This document shows, piece after piece, positions 1-9,107 of a stretch of DNA of 64,000 bases. Position 1 is the first letter of the stretch, and every line of letters starts with the position of its first letter. Position numbers and translations under genes: made by a program. Under the pieces are notes generated by a model, which saw nothing but the letters and a program-made list of their open reading frames with translations, had not been told where the DNA came from and made no database searches. The DNA is from Armatimonadota bacterium (lineage in GTDB: Bacteria > Armatimonadota > HRBIN16): NCBI GenBank assembly GCA_026003195.1, contig BPGU01000002.1, positions 1,054,001 to 1,118,000 of the forward strand, read 5' to 3'.

Positions 1-265
1 TGTAAAAAGCGATTTTACCCTGTCCCAGCATGGTTAGCCGCGCGCTGGAGAGGTTTCCTGTCAAACCCGTAATGGTTGCTCCGCTGCCTCCCGCGTTTAC
101 CGGTCCGCTCACCGGAGCGATGCGTGTGGTGAGCGAGCCCATCGTGAACTCTTCTCCGCCACCGCCTGCAGGGGTCTCCATATTCCCTCCGCAGGCTCCC
201 AGCATGGCGAAGGGAAGCGTGACAGCGAAAAGCCCAAGAATTTGTCGGAAAACTGTGCGTTTCAT
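1..265 (-). CDS. Exported lipoprotein of unknown function (N-terminal part only)
   Basis: This frame starts at an ATG at 265 and stays open to the window edge for 88 codons, so the C-terminus is missing. The first residues are MKRTVFRQIL, followed by a hydrophobic stretch and a lipobox-like LGAC with the Cys near residue 25. A Gly-rich linker follows, as in many surface lipoproteins. An AAGGAGGG Shine-Dalgarno sequence lies about 8 bases upstream. The gene follows another exported protein (279-1157) by 13 bases on the same strand, so the two are probably co-transcribed. The visible part carries no recognised domain, and the function is unknown. Confidence 0.6.
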   Translation of the reverse strand, partial: MKRTVFRQILGLFAVTLPFAMLGACGGNMETPAGGGGEEFTMGSLTTRIAPVSGPVNAGGSGATITGLTGNLSSARLTMLGQGKIAFY

Positions 266-278
266 GGTAGTACCCTCC

Positions 279-1157
279 TTAAGGCTGGAATACCAGCACG
301 TTGAACTTCAGACCCTCCTCCATCTCCGACGTCAGGTCCAGATAGTATATCGCCCACCTGTTGTTGGAGTTGAGGAAATCATCGTAAAACACGCCTACCG
401 CCCCCGCGAAATCGGGCGCGCCTGCTCCTCCGTATCGGGGCGTGACGATCAGGATGGCGTTCGGCTTGCCGTTGATGGAAGGATGGTCGATGTACGTGAT
501 GTAGCGGTCGGGGTCGACGATGCTTGCGCCGGTGACAGTGTGCACAAAGGTGACCATGTTGCTTCCTGCATCGTTGCCCGGCGACCATTGACTGCCGTTC
601 CATTTCAACACCTGACCACTGCTGGGCGCAGCGGTGGATACAGAACGTCCCCGCAACCGCGCCACCGTGGGGTTCGGGTAATCGCCTGTCAGGTCTCCGC
701 CGGCGATACCTCCCGGAGGAAAGCTGCTGGGTATGCCGGTGATTCCGTCCCACGGCACGCTCTGCGCCCACAGCGCGTTCAGCGACAGAATACTGTAAGG
801 CGCGTAGGTCACCTTGACCCTGGGCGAGAGCACGGTGTAATCGCCTGTGCTGTCACCCTGGCGCACTTCAATCTGCAGGTAGCGGTCTTCGCCGTTCCAC
901 ACCGCGCCGAAGTCGAGCTCTCTGGTGAACACCCCGTTGACGACGGACACGTCCTCAGCGCTGAGCGTGACCAGAGGCATACCACCGGTCGCTGCAGGGT
1001 AGAGGCGGAAAAGGAGATCGTAAGTGCCCTGAGCAGGAACGCCTCGTTCCTTCAGCATCCCCTGATAGGTAATCGGCTGTGCCGATAGAGGCAGACAGCA
1101 CATCCCGAGGAGGAGTGTTGTCGCCACTGCCCCGTACAGCAAGGCGAACTGTTTCAT
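279..1157 (-). CDS. Secreted protein with a tail-fibre-like YPNPTVA segment
   Basis: A 292-residue protein with an N-terminal signal peptide (MKQFALLYG, then a hydrophobic core ending near LSAQP). The first half, starting at ITYQGMLKERG, resembles an exported domain found at the N-terminus of many bacterial surface proteins. The middle holds GGDLTGDYPNPTVARL and GQVLKWNGSQWSP, the pattern of the short linker repeats in phage tail fibres and large exported proteins. A longer frame reaches 1196, but the ATG at 1157 has an AAAGGAGGAAG Shine-Dalgarno sequence 4 bases upstream and starts directly at the signal peptide. Substrate or partner cannot be told from the sequence. It is probably co-transcribed with the lipoprotein that follows. 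Confidence 0.7.
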   Translation of the reverse strand: MKQFALLYGAVATTLLLGMCCLPLSAQPITYQGMLKERGVPAQGTYDLLFRLYPAATGGMPLVTLSAEDVSVVNGVFTRELDFGAVWNGEDRYLQIEVRQGDSTGDYTVLSPRVKVTYAPYSILSLNALWAQSVPWDGITGIPSSFPPGGIAGGDLTGDYPNPTVARLRGRSVSTAAPSSGQVLKWNGSQWSPGNDAGSNMVTFVHTVTGASIVDPDRYITYIDHPSINGKPNAILIVTPRYGGAGAPDFAGAVGVFYDDFLNSNNRWAIYYLDLTSEMEEGLKFNVLVFQP

Positions 1158-1197
1158 GATACTTCCTCCTTTCAGATATTCAGATTGCGCCGACAAG

Positions 1198-1725
1198 AAG
1201 GCTAAGCAGAGAGGAACGAGCGGCTAAACGACGAGGAGTGGGTTCGTCCCCTGAGCGAGAGCCTTTTGTGATCAGCAAAAAGAATTATATTCCAATGGCG
1301 AGGCTTAGTCAATAGCATCGCGTCCCGCACCCTCCACGAAAAACGAGATGCCCCGCTACGTCTGGCAGGCATAGTGTTTTGCTGCCACCTACCGTCATGC
1401 TGAGCGTGCGCGAAGCATCTCCTGGAGGTTGAAATGGGGATTCCTTCGCCCCCGTGTCGTCGAGGCTCCATGTTGTGAGAGACCACCCGGCGACTGGAAG
1501 TTGCAGGTATCTTCAGAAACAGGTCTGACAGACTATTACTCTGTCAAGACTCCATCTTCTGGAGGGTGAGGCTCCTGCCGAGCCGTTGCGTGTCATGGTT
1601 CTGTCTACCTAAGCCCCTGACCCCTTCCCTGCAAGGGAAGGGGGAATCATGACCGCATCTCTCCGCGCGGGAGATGGCTTCACCCCCCCTGGGTCTCGCA
1701 AGGGGACAGTAAGCCCGAACAGTGG
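1198..1725. repeat. Gene-free stretch with decayed dispersed repeats
   Basis: About 530 bases without a convincing gene. Around 1393-1430 lies a stretch of the type gtcatgctgagcgtgcgcg, close in style to the decayed repeats near 13,430 and 14,400. Around 1484-1500 is cccggcgactggaagttgc, which matches the left arm of the structured repeat at 7,090 with two changes. At 1621-1643 there is a perfect 10-bp inverted repeat (CCCCTTCCCT / AGGGAAGGGG) with a 3-base loop, downstream of deoB on its strand but without a T-run. The open frames here look like translations of repeats, not genes. Confidence 0.5.
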
Positions 1726-2901
1726 CTACTTCAGCAACCCCAGAAAGCTCCCCTCGCCCCACCTTGGCTCCAGACGGAATATCTCGGCAATGGTGGCGGC
1801 GAGGTCGGCAAAGGTGGAACGAGTGCCCAGGCTCACCCCGCCCTTCAGGGCAGGGCTGTAACAGAGCAGGGGCACGACCTCGCGCGAGTGGTCGGTGCTG
1901 GGAGTGGTCGGGTCGTTGCCATGGTCGGCGGTGAGGATAAGCAGGTCGTCGGGGCGCATTTGCTCCATCACCCGCTCTAAACCTGCGTCGAACTCCTCCA
2001 GTGCCTTCGCGAACCCATGCGGGTCATTGCGGTGGCCGTAGAGCATGTCGAAGTCCTCGAAATTGGCGAAAATCAAATCCGCAGGTTGATCCATTGCCTC
2101 CAGCGTAGCTTGCAGGTGTTCTGCGTTGTTACCTGTGCGCACCGAGCGGGCAAATCCGCGTTCGGCAAAAACCTGCCCGATCACGCCGATGCCGTACACC
2201 TTCCGTCCCGCCTCAGCAAGCTGGTCTATCAGGTTGTAAGGTGGCGGTAGAGGAAAGTCCCGGCGGTTCTCCGTGCGCCTGAAAGACGCCGCATCCTTGC
2301 CGATGAACGGCCGGGCAATCACCCTCTGCACGTGATGCGGCGGCTGCAGAATCTGCCTCGCGATTCGGCACATCTCGTACAGCCTTTCCAGCGGGATTAC
2401 CTCTTCGTGCGCGGCAATCTGGAACACACTGTCCGCCGAGGTGTACACAATGGGATAACCAGTGCGCAGATGCTCTTCACCCAGCTGCTTGATAATCTCG
2501 GTGCCGGAAGCGGGAGTGTTGCCCAGTACCTTCGTGCCGATAGCTCTTTCAAAAGGCTCGATCACCTCCGGTGGGAAGCCCTGCGGATAGGTCGGGAAGG
2601 GCTCAGAGGTAATCACCCCCATCATCTCCCAGTGCCCCGTCACCGTATCCTTGCCCGCCGAGCGCTCCTGCATCTTTCCACAGGCGGCGAGCGGTGGCTG
2701 TGCTGGCGGTACGCCTTGCAGGGGGAGGATATTTCCCAGCCCCAGCCTTTGCAAGTGGGGCAAGCGCAATCCACCCACCGCTTCCGCCAGATGCCCCAGC
2801 GTGTTCGGAGCGTTGACCCCGAAGTCGCCATACTGGGCAGCATCGGGAGCCGCCCCCACGCCACAACCGTCCATCACCAGCAGGATGACTCGCTGTACCA
2901 T
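1726..2901 (-). CDS. deoB: Phosphopentomutase
   Basis: Interconverts ribose 1-phosphate / 2-deoxyribose 1-phosphate and the 5-phosphates in nucleoside salvage. The 391-residue protein is of usual DeoB length. It opens with [17 protein letters not shown], where the Asp binds metal, has [13 protein letters not shown] with the Thr that carries phosphate, and ends with the metal-binding [20 protein letters not shown] longer frame runs to 3246, but the ATG at 2901 has a GGGAGG Shine-Dalgarno sequence 6 bases upstream and starts at the family N-terminus. The nucleoside permease at 5708 lies close by on the other strand, which fits use of imported nucleosides. Confidence 0.96.
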   Translation of the reverse strand: MVQRVILLVMDGCGVGAAPDAAQYGDFGVNAPNTLGHLAEAVGGLRLPHLQRLGLGNILPLQGVPPAQPPLAACGKMQERSAGKDTVTGHWEMMGVITSEPFPTYPQGFPPEVIEPFERAIGTKVLGNTPASGTEIIKQLGEEHLRTGYPIVYTSADSVFQIAAHEEVIPLERLYEMCRIARQILQPPHHVQRVIARPFIGKDAASFRRTENRRDFPLPPPYNLIDQLAEAGRKVYGIGVIGQVFAERGFARSVRTGNNAEHLQATLEAMDQPADLIFANFEDFDMLYGHRNDPHGFAKALEEFDAGLERVMEQMRPDDLLILTADHGNDPTTPSTDHSREVVPLLCYSPALKGGVSLGTRSTFADLAATIAEIFRLEPRWGEGSFLGLLK

Positions 2902-2922
2902 GTGTCCTCCCTCTTGTGCTTG

Positions 2923-2952
2923 ACTATACCTGGAACATCTCGTTTCGCGCAA
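2923..2952 (-). promoter_or_regulatory. Candidate sigma-70-type promoter of deoB
   Basis: On the minus strand TTGCGC and TATAGT are separated by 18 bases, and the -10 box lies about 21 bases before the deoB start codon. Both boxes are close to consensus. The 205-base gap between deoB and the divergent gene at 3107 is the only place for both promoters; I see no clear box for the plus-strand gene. Confidence 0.35.
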
Positions 2953-3106
2953 GAGCTGCCCAGCAGGTAAAGAGAGGAGACAGAAGGAAATTAAAAAGAA
3001 AAGATACCCTGCCTGGCAAGGGAGCCAGGTTCCCGGCGAAGGAGGCGGAAAGTGCCCTGACGTTCGGATGCCTGAAGAAATCCACCACTGAGAGGAGGCA
3101 TTCACT

Positions 3107-5638
3107 ATGAAAGCTGTTGTGATGGCTGGCGGAGAAGGAACACGGCTGCGTCCTTTGACCTCTCGCCGTCCCAAACCGCTGGTGCCAATTATGAACCGTC
3201 CGATTATGGAACATATCATCCTGTTGCTCAAGCAGCACGGTATCACCGATATCGTGGTGACCCTGTATTATCTCGCCGATGAAATCTCCGGGTATTTTGG
3301 TAACGGTTCGGACTGGGGAGTGCATATTGAGTACATGGTTGAGGAAACCCCTCTGGGAACGGCGGGGGCGGTGCGTCAGGCGCAAGAGTTACTCCGGGAC
3401 GAACCGTTTCTCATCGTCTCCGGCGACGCGCTGACGGACATCCGTCTGGACAGACTGATTCGCTATCACCACTCCAAAGGAGCCATCGTCACCCTGGCGC
3501 TGGCGCATGTTCCCAACCCGCGCGAATTTGGCGTGGTCATCACCGACGAGGACGGGCGCATCCAGCGATTTCTCGAGAAACCCGACTGGAGCAACGTGTT
3601 TTCCGACACAGTAAACACGGGAATGTATGTGATAGACCCTGAAGTGTTCCGATTGATGGAGCCCAAGCGGTCGTACGACTGGAGCCAGGACATCTTCCCA
3701 CAGCTTCTGCGCGAAGGCAAGCCGTTGTACGGCTATATCATGGGTGAGGAAGAGTACTGGTGTGATGTAGGAACCCTAGAACAGTATCGGGAAGCACACG
3801 AGCAGGTGCTGGAAAACAAAGTACATCTCCAGCTGCCAGCTCTGGAATACGCTCCCGGCATCTGGGTGGAACCGGGTGCGCAAATCAGTCCCGAGGCAGA
3901 GATCCGCCAGCCGGTGTACATCGGGCACCACGTCACTATCAAGCGATTCGCAAGGGTGGGTCCGTACAGTGTCATCGGCGACAACTCGATTATCGAAGAG
4001 GGAGCGGTCGTCGAGCACAGCGTGTTGTGGGATTCGGTGTACGTGGGCACGAACAGCCATATCGTCTCCGCAGTGGTCGGCAGTCACTGCAATATCAAGC
4101 AGGATGTGCGCGTACTGGAAGGGGCGACCATCGGTGACCGGGTGACTATCGGAGAAGGCAGCACCATCCGCCCACACCTGAAAATATGGCCCGATAAGTT
4201 CATCGAGCCCGGCTCCACGGTGACCATGAGCCTGGTGTGGGGCAAGAAATGGCAGGGTTCCCTCTTCCGCAATCTGGGCATCGCGGGTGTGATTAACGTG
4301 GAAATCACCCCCGAATTCGCCACTAAGCTGGCAGCATCGTACGGCGTGCTCTTGCGCAAGGGGGCAGCGGTATTGCTCTCGCGCGACTCGCACAAGTCCT
4401 CGCGTGCCATCAAGCACGCGGTGATGAGTGGACTGCTTTCGGTCGGAGTGAACGTCTTTGACCTGCGTTCGATGCCTGTGCCCATAGCCCGCCATCACAT
4501 TCGAGCCAGCGGGGCAGCAGGCGGGATGAACGTGCGCATCGCCCCGTATAATCCCAAGCTCACGCTGATCGAATTCTTCGACAAGAACGGTATCTACGTC
4601 TCCAAGAGCATGGAGCGCAAGATAGAGAGCGTCTTCTTCCGTGAGGACTTTGCACGCACGGATATCGAAGAGGTCGGCGAGATTGAGTTCGCCTCCCGCG
4701 CCATCGAGCAGTACCAGTCGGACTTCTTCCAGCATGTGGACTCGCGCTGTTTGGGTGAGGCACGCTACCGGGTGGTGCTGGATTTCGCTTTCCATCGCAT
4801 GGCGTCTATCTTCCCCACCATTCTGGGCAAGATGAACTGCGAGGTAATTGCGCTCAATGCCTACGCCGACCCCGAACGCGCACCACATACCGAGCAACAG
4901 GTGCAGGAGCACCTGCGAAACCTTCAGCAGATTGTACAGACCCTGCGGGCGGACGTGGGGGTTCTGTTCGAGAGCGACGGCGAGCGCATGCGCATTGTAG
5001 ACGCGCACGGAGATATTCTCTCCGACCAGCGTTTGCTCATCCTGTATGCTCTCGCTGCTTCCATAGCGTACCGGCGCGCACGTATCGCGGTACCGGTCAC
5101 TGCCTCCAGCGTAATCGAGCCGCTGGTCACCCAGCATGGCGGAACGGTAGTGCGCACCAAAACCGACGTGCGTTCTCTGATGGGTATTGCGGTCTCAGAG
5201 AGCGAGCCCGTGTTCATGGCTGGGGACGGCGAGGGCGGTTTCATCCTGCCGCAGTTCCAGCCCTCCTTCGACGCCCTGTACGCTTTTGTGAAGCTTCTGG
5301 AGCTGCTTTCCCGGGCAAAAACCACCCTGCACGATCTCGCAGAGCGGATACCTGCTTTCTTCGTGGTGAAGCACACGGTGCAGTGCCCTTGGGAGCTGAA
5401 AGGCACGGTGATGCGGGTAATGACCAAAGAGTGTCGCGACGACGGGAAGGTGGAGCTCATCGACGGCATCAAGATATACCAGAATGGGCGCTGGGCGCTC
5501 ATCTTGCCCGATGCCTCCGAACCGTTGTTCCATCTGTACGCAGAAGCGGAAAGCCCGGAAGCCGCGCAGGGGCTGCTGGAGCGTTACGAAAAGCGCATTG
5601 AGGAGATGAAAGGGCATGGCTCCGCCACCAGTGGATAA
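3107..5638 (+). CDS. Sugar-phosphate nucleotidyltransferase fused to a degenerate phosphomannomutase domain
   Basis: 843 residues in three parts. Residues 1-235 are a nucleotidyltransferase with the signature [18 protein letters not shown] (residues 8-25) and SGDALTDI for metal binding, like mannose-1-phosphate guanylyl- or glucose-1-phosphate-transferases. Residues about 245-370 carry left-handed beta-helix hexapeptide repeats. From about 395 on, the chain follows the phosphoglucomutase/phosphomannomutase fold, but the catalytic sites have drifted. The phosphoserine loop reads APYNP where TASHNP is expected, the metal loop reads ESDGERM in place of DGDADR, and the phosphate-binding loop reads [12 protein letters not shown]. 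The C-terminal half is therefore probably not a mutase and may be regulatory or structural. It is a cytosolic enzyme for a nucleotide sugar of unknown identity, with a GAGGAGG Shine-Dalgarno sequence 9 bases before the ATG. Confidence 0.85.
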   Translation: MKAVVMAGGEGTRLRPLTSRRPKPLVPIMNRPIMEHIILLLKQHGITDIVVTLYYLADEISGYFGNGSDWGVHIEYMVEETPLGTAGAVRQAQELLRDEPFLIVSGDALTDIRLDRLIRYHHSKGAIVTLALAHVPNPREFGVVITDEDGRIQRFLEKPDWSNVFSDTVNTGMYVIDPEVFRLMEPKRSYDWSQDIFPQLLREGKPLYGYIMGEEEYWCDVGTLEQYREAHEQVLENKVHLQLPALEYAPGIWVEPGAQISPEAEIRQPVYIGHHVTIKRFARVGPYSVIGDNSIIEEGAVVEHSVLWDSVYVGTNSHIVSAVVGSHCNIKQDVRVLEGATIGDRVTIGEGSTIRPHLKIWPDKFIEPGSTVTMSLVWGKKWQGSLFRNLGIAGVINVEITPEFATKLAASYGVLLRKGAAVLLSRDSHKSSRAIKHAVMSGLLSVGVNVFDLRSMPVPIARHHIRASGAAGGMNVRIAPYNPKLTLIEFFDKNGIYVSKSMERKIESVFFREDFARTDIEEVGEIEFASRAIEQYQSDFFQHVDSRCLGEARYRVVLDFAFHRMASIFPTILGKMNCEVIALNAYADPERAPHTEQQVQEHLRNLQQIVQTLRADVGVLFESDGERMRIVDAHGDILSDQRLLILYALAASIAYRRARIAVPVTASSVIEPLVTQHGGTVVRTKTDVRSLMGIAVSESEPVFMAGDGEGGFILPQFQPSFDALYAFVKLLELLSRAKTTLHDLAERIPAFFVVKHTVQCPWELKGTVMRVMTKECRDDGKVELIDGIKIYQNGRWALILPDASEPLFHLYAEAESPEAAQGLLERYEKRIEEMKGHGSATSG

Positions 5639-5707
5639 CAGGGAAAATCGGCTTCCAAAGCGAAGTGAAGGCATGTACCACACAGGTGAGAAGGAGGGAC
5701 TGCGCAC

Positions 5708-7003
5708 ATGCAAGAGGAGAGAGAAGGCAGCACCATCGCTGTAGCGTTGAAGGTGATGTTCTCGCAGCCGTTACTGGCAGCGATGATGTTCCTGCAGTAC
5801 GCCATTTGGGGCTCTTGGGAACCTCCGCTGTCCGGTTATCTGACGGAGAAATTGGGGTTCTCCGGGTGGGGGTTGTCGCTAATCTACGTGGCTCTCCCCA
5901 TCATGAACCTGCTTGCACCCATCACTGCTGGACAGGTAGCAGACCGCTTGCTGCCCGCACAGCGTGCACTGGGTATTTTCCAGCTGCTGGGTGGTGTGGT
6001 GATGTTCCTGCTGGCGTTCCAGCGTGACCTGGTGCCGATGACGATATTCATGCTGGTGTATGCTTTGCTCTACGCCCCCACACTGGCTCTGACCAACTCC
6101 ATCGCCTTCCACCATCTGCGTGACCCGCAGAGAGAGTTCGGTCCGATTCGCGTGTGGGGCACCATTGGCTGGATTGTGGCAGGCTGGTTGTTGAGCGTAA
6201 TGCGCAGCAACTTGGGCTCTGCGGACTGGCAGGTTATCGACGTGTTTGTTCTGGCGGGAGCGTTTTCTATCCTGATGGGGTTGATTTCGTTTGCCCTGCC
6301 TCACACGCCTCCCGCTAAAGAGGGCGCTGACCCGCTGGCGTTCCGTGAGGCGCTGGTACTGCTGAAAAACCGCAGCTACCTGACCTTCTTCATCATCGCC
6401 TTTGTGGTCGCCACCGAACTGCGCCTCTACTACATGCTGACCTTCCCCTTCCTGCAAGAGTCGGGTAAGGTGGTCGGTCTGACCGAGCAGAGCCTGCCTG
6501 CATGGATGACCGTAGCACAGATTGCGGAGATATTCACCATCGCTTTTCTGCTGCCGTATGCCCTGCCCAAGTGGGGAGTGCGCAACACCATGCTGCTGGG
6601 AATTGTGGCATGGCCCGTTCGCTATGCGGTGTTCGCCATCACCTGGGCGACCTATCAGACAGCTCCGTGGATGGTGTGGGTATCCATCGCCGCACTGGCA
6701 CTGCACGGCTTCTGCTACGTGTTCTTCTTCGTGGTGTCCTTCATCTACACCGACATGGTAGCACCGAAGGACATCCGCTCCTCTGCGCAGGCGTTGATTA
6801 ACTTCGCCGTGCTGGGCGTGGGGTTGATTATCGGCGGTTTCTTCGCAGGATGGCTGAAGGAGATTTTCTCTACAGAAACTGCGCCCAACGTGGTATCCAC
6901 CAATTACACGGGCGTCTTCCTGGTGCCGACGGTTATCACCATCCTTGCGGCGATAGCCTTCGCCCTGTTGTTCCGCGAGAACCGCCACGAGCAAGCGGCG
7001 TAG
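5708..7003 (+). CDS. Nucleoside permease, MFS superfamily (NupG/XapB-like)
   Basis: A 431-residue integral membrane protein with about 12 hydrophobic segments, the length usual for the nucleoside:H+ symporter family. The N-terminal segment with FLQYAIWGSWEPPLSGYL and the later REFGPIRVWGTIGWI match family features (the conserved R-x-W-G-T-x-G-W). It starts at an ATG with AAGGAGGGA 9 bases upstream. It follows the nucleotidyltransferase by 69 bases. Substrate specificity within nucleosides cannot be read off. Together with deoB it suggests nucleoside uptake and breakdown. Confidence 0.85.
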   Translation: MQEEREGSTIAVALKVMFSQPLLAAMMFLQYAIWGSWEPPLSGYLTEKLGFSGWGLSLIYVALPIMNLLAPITAGQVADRLLPAQRALGIFQLLGGVVMFLLAFQRDLVPMTIFMLVYALLYAPTLALTNSIAFHHLRDPQREFGPIRVWGTIGWIVAGWLLSVMRSNLGSADWQVIDVFVLAGAFSILMGLISFALPHTPPAKEGADPLAFREALVLLKNRSYLTFFIIAFVVATELRLYYMLTFPFLQESGKVVGLTEQSLPAWMTVAQIAEIFTIAFLLPYALPKWGVRNTMLLGIVAWPVRYAVFAITWATYQTAPWMVWVSIAALALHGFCYVFFFVVSFIYTDMVAPKDIRSSAQALINFAVLGVGLIIGGFFAGWLKEIFSTETAPNVVSTNYTGVFLVPTVITILAAIAFALLFRENRHEQAA

Positions 7004-7050
7004 CGGGTACACCAAAGCCCATCATGATGGCTTGGAGAGGGCGAGCCTAG

Positions 7051-7235
7051 TCATTGCGAGCTGCGAAGCAGCGAGTTGTTATGGGGCACCCGGCGACTGG
7101 AAGTCGCGGGCAACGTGGGCAAAACCCCCTTCGGGGGAGGATAACCTGTGTGAGCAGGTTTCGTCCCCTGTTGCCCGCGATTTTCCATGGCTGGGACAAT
7201 GCCATTGTGAGCTGCGAAGCAGCGAAGCGATCTCT
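7051..7235. repeat. Composite intergenic repeat with a foldable three-branch core
   Basis: The core 7104-7180 has an 11-bp outer stem (TCGCGGGCAAC / GTTGCCCGCGA) enclosing two small hairpins: CCCCC-TTC-GGGGG at 7125-7137 and AACCTG-TGTGAG-CAGGTT at 7143-7160. A competing hairpin GCGACT-GGA-AGTCGC lies at its left edge. The core is flanked by two direct copies of gagctgcgaagcagcga (about 7058 and 7209), each itself foldable. The left arm recurs in decayed form near 1,485. Frames through it look non-genic. Confidence 0.6.
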
Positions 7236-7322
7236 TGCAGCAGAGAGGGGGATTGCTTCAGGTAGTCATAACGCACCCTCGCGATAATACGAATGGAATG
7301 GTCGGAGAGAGGCAATAAAAAA

Positions 7323-7398
7323 TGGTGGAGCAGGGGGGATTCGAACCCCCGACCTCTACATTGCGATTGTAGCGCTCTCCCAGCTGAGCTACTGCCCC
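7323..7398 (-). tRNA. tRNA-Ala (anticodon CGC)
   Basis: The minus strand folds into a complete 76-base cloverleaf with the acceptor GGGGCAG / CTGCTCC. It carries the G3:U70 pair that identifies alanine tRNAs, discriminator A and an encoded CCA. The D arm is GCTC..GAGC, the anticodon stem is CTACA/TGTAG with loop ATCGCAA (anticodon CGC, reading GCG), and the T loop is TTCGAAT. It lies between the structured repeat and recN. Confidence 0.96.
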
Positions 7399-7443
7399 AC
7401 ACCGCCACATAGTATACACTATTTCGGAAAAGGTTGCAAGCTG

Positions 7444-9105
7444 TTAACGTGCCGCTTCCAGCATTTCTCGAGCGTGGCGCAGTGCACTTTCGCCGGTATC
7501 GCCTAACATACGCGCGATCTCGCGCACGCGGGCTTCGCCCTCCACAGGGGTCACGGCGGTCACCGTACGCCCCTCCGCCTCGCGCTTCTCGATGAGCAGG
7601 TGCAGTCGGGCACGGCTGGCTATCTGGGGCAGATGGGTGATGCACAGTATTTGTCGCTGTCGACTGAGGGAATGCAGTTTCTCGCCCACGACCCCTGCTG
7701 TACGCCCACCGATGCCGATGTCGATCTCGTCGAACACCAGGGTGGGCACGTCTTCCACTCCTGCCAGCACGCTTTTAATCGCCAGCATCACGCGCGATAG
7801 CTCCCCGCCGGAGGCGATTCTGGACAGCGGTCGCGGCGGCTCACCCGGGTTGGGCGCGATCAGGAACTCCACCGCGTCCGCGCCATCGGTTTCCAGAGGT
7901 TTCGGCGTGAGCTTCACCTCGAAGCGAGCGCGAGGCATGGCTAATTCGCTCAGCTCCTGTGCCACTGCCTGCTCGAAGCGTCGCGCCCCTTCACGGCGTA
8001 GCCTGCTCAGCTCCGCTGCCATCTGCTGTGCTTTCTCCTCCGTCTGCCTCAGCGCGACTGCCAGCTCCTCCGCACGCTCCTCGCCTCCCTGCAGTCGCTC
8101 CATCTTTTCGGTCACTTCGCGCAGGTAATCCAGCACCGCCTCTACGGTGTCGCCGTACTTGCGCTTTAGCGTGCGGATGAGGTGCAGCCGGTCCTGTACC
8201 TCGCTCAGGCGTTCAGGATTGAACTCCACGCGGTCGCGATAGGCACGCAGCTCGGCAGAGGCGTCCTGCACCGTATAGAGAGCGTTTTGCAGGCTTTCCA
8301 CCAGCGGTTGCAGTTCGGAGTCGATGGGCAGGAGCTCCTCCAGCGCACGTACCGCCTGCGCCAGCAGGTCTACCGCAGCGGGCTCACCTGCCGTTAGCAT
8401 TTCGCAGGCGGTCTCGGCAGTGGCAAATAGCTTTTCGGCGTGCGCCAGACGACGCTCTTCTGCGAGCAGTTCCTCCTCCTCGCCGGGAGTCAGGTGCGCC
8501 TGCTCAATCTCCTGCTTCTGAAAGGTGTACAGGTCCAGCAGATGTGCCCTTTCGCGGGCATCTGCTTGCAGAGTGCTGAGCTCGCGTTGCAGAGCGCGCA
8601 TCTCGCGCACACATTCGCCCAGTTCCGCTTTCAGGGAGAGCACCTTCTCACCACACCACTCGTCCAGAAAGCGCATCTGCTCGCTGGCATGGAACAGCGA
8701 CTGGTGCTGGTGCTGACCATGTAAATCCACCAGCAGGTCGCCCACCGCTTTCAAGGTGGCAACGGGTACGGGGCGACCGTTGATCCTCGCCTGCGAACGA
8801 CCACCCGCGAACAGCTCGCGCGTCAGGTATAACAGACCATCCTCTGGGGTAGCGCCCAGTTCCTGTATTCGGGCTGCGAGTCGAGCAGAAGCGGAAACGT
8901 CAAACACGGCGGTGACCTGCGCGTGTTCTGCGCCCGCGCGCAGCATCTCCGTCTCCGCCCGCTCACCCAGCGCCAGGCCCAATGCGTCGATCAGGATGGA
9001 CTTGCCTGCGCCCGTCTCGCCGGTGAGCACGTTCAAACCCGGCTCGAAGCGCAGGTTCAGCCGGTCGATAATCGCTATCTGTTCTACAGAGAGCTCCACC
9101 AGCAT
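7444..9105 (-). CDS. recN: DNA repair protein RecN
   Basis: SMC-like ATPase acting in recombinational repair of double-strand breaks. The 553-residue protein starts MLVELSVEQIAIID, has Walker A GETGAGKS (residues 29-36), a long central coiled coil (about 150-360), the ABC signature ASGGELSR and Walker B LVFDEIDIGIGG. A longer frame reaches 9132 inside nadK, but the ATG at 9105 gives the family N-terminus and follows the nadK stop by two bases. It is last in a minus-strand run after nadK, an arrangement common in many bacteria. Confidence 0.96.
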   Translation of the reverse strand: MLVELSVEQIAIIDRLNLRFEPGLNVLTGETGAGKSILIDALGLALGERAETEMLRAGAEHAQVTAVFDVSASARLAARIQELGATPEDGLLYLTRELFAGGRSQARINGRPVPVATLKAVGDLLVDLHGQHQHQSLFHASEQMRFLDEWCGEKVLSLKAELGECVREMRALQRELSTLQADARERAHLLDLYTFQKQEIEQAHLTPGEEEELLAEERRLAHAEKLFATAETACEMLTAGEPAAVDLLAQAVRALEELLPIDSELQPLVESLQNALYTVQDASAELRAYRDRVEFNPERLSEVQDRLHLIRTLKRKYGDTVEAVLDYLREVTEKMERLQGGEERAEELAVALRQTEEKAQQMAAELSRLRREGARRFEQAVAQELSELAMPRARFEVKLTPKPLETDGADAVEFLIAPNPGEPPRPLSRIASGGELSRVMLAIKSVLAGVEDVPTLVFDEIDIGIGGRTAGVVGEKLHSLSRQRQILCITHLPQIASRARLHLLIEKREAEGRTVTAVTPVEGEARVREIARMLGDTGESALRHAREMLEAAR

Positions 9106-9107
9106 GG

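Noticed and set aside
1202-1486. A 94-codon open frame with SRRCFAHAQHD
   Set aside because: It reads through a dispersed repeat; no ribosome site, no domain.
3776-5137. A 453-codon open frame on the minus strand
   Set aside because: Antisense to the nucleotidyltransferase fusion; composition is His/Val/Asp-rich and shows no domain.
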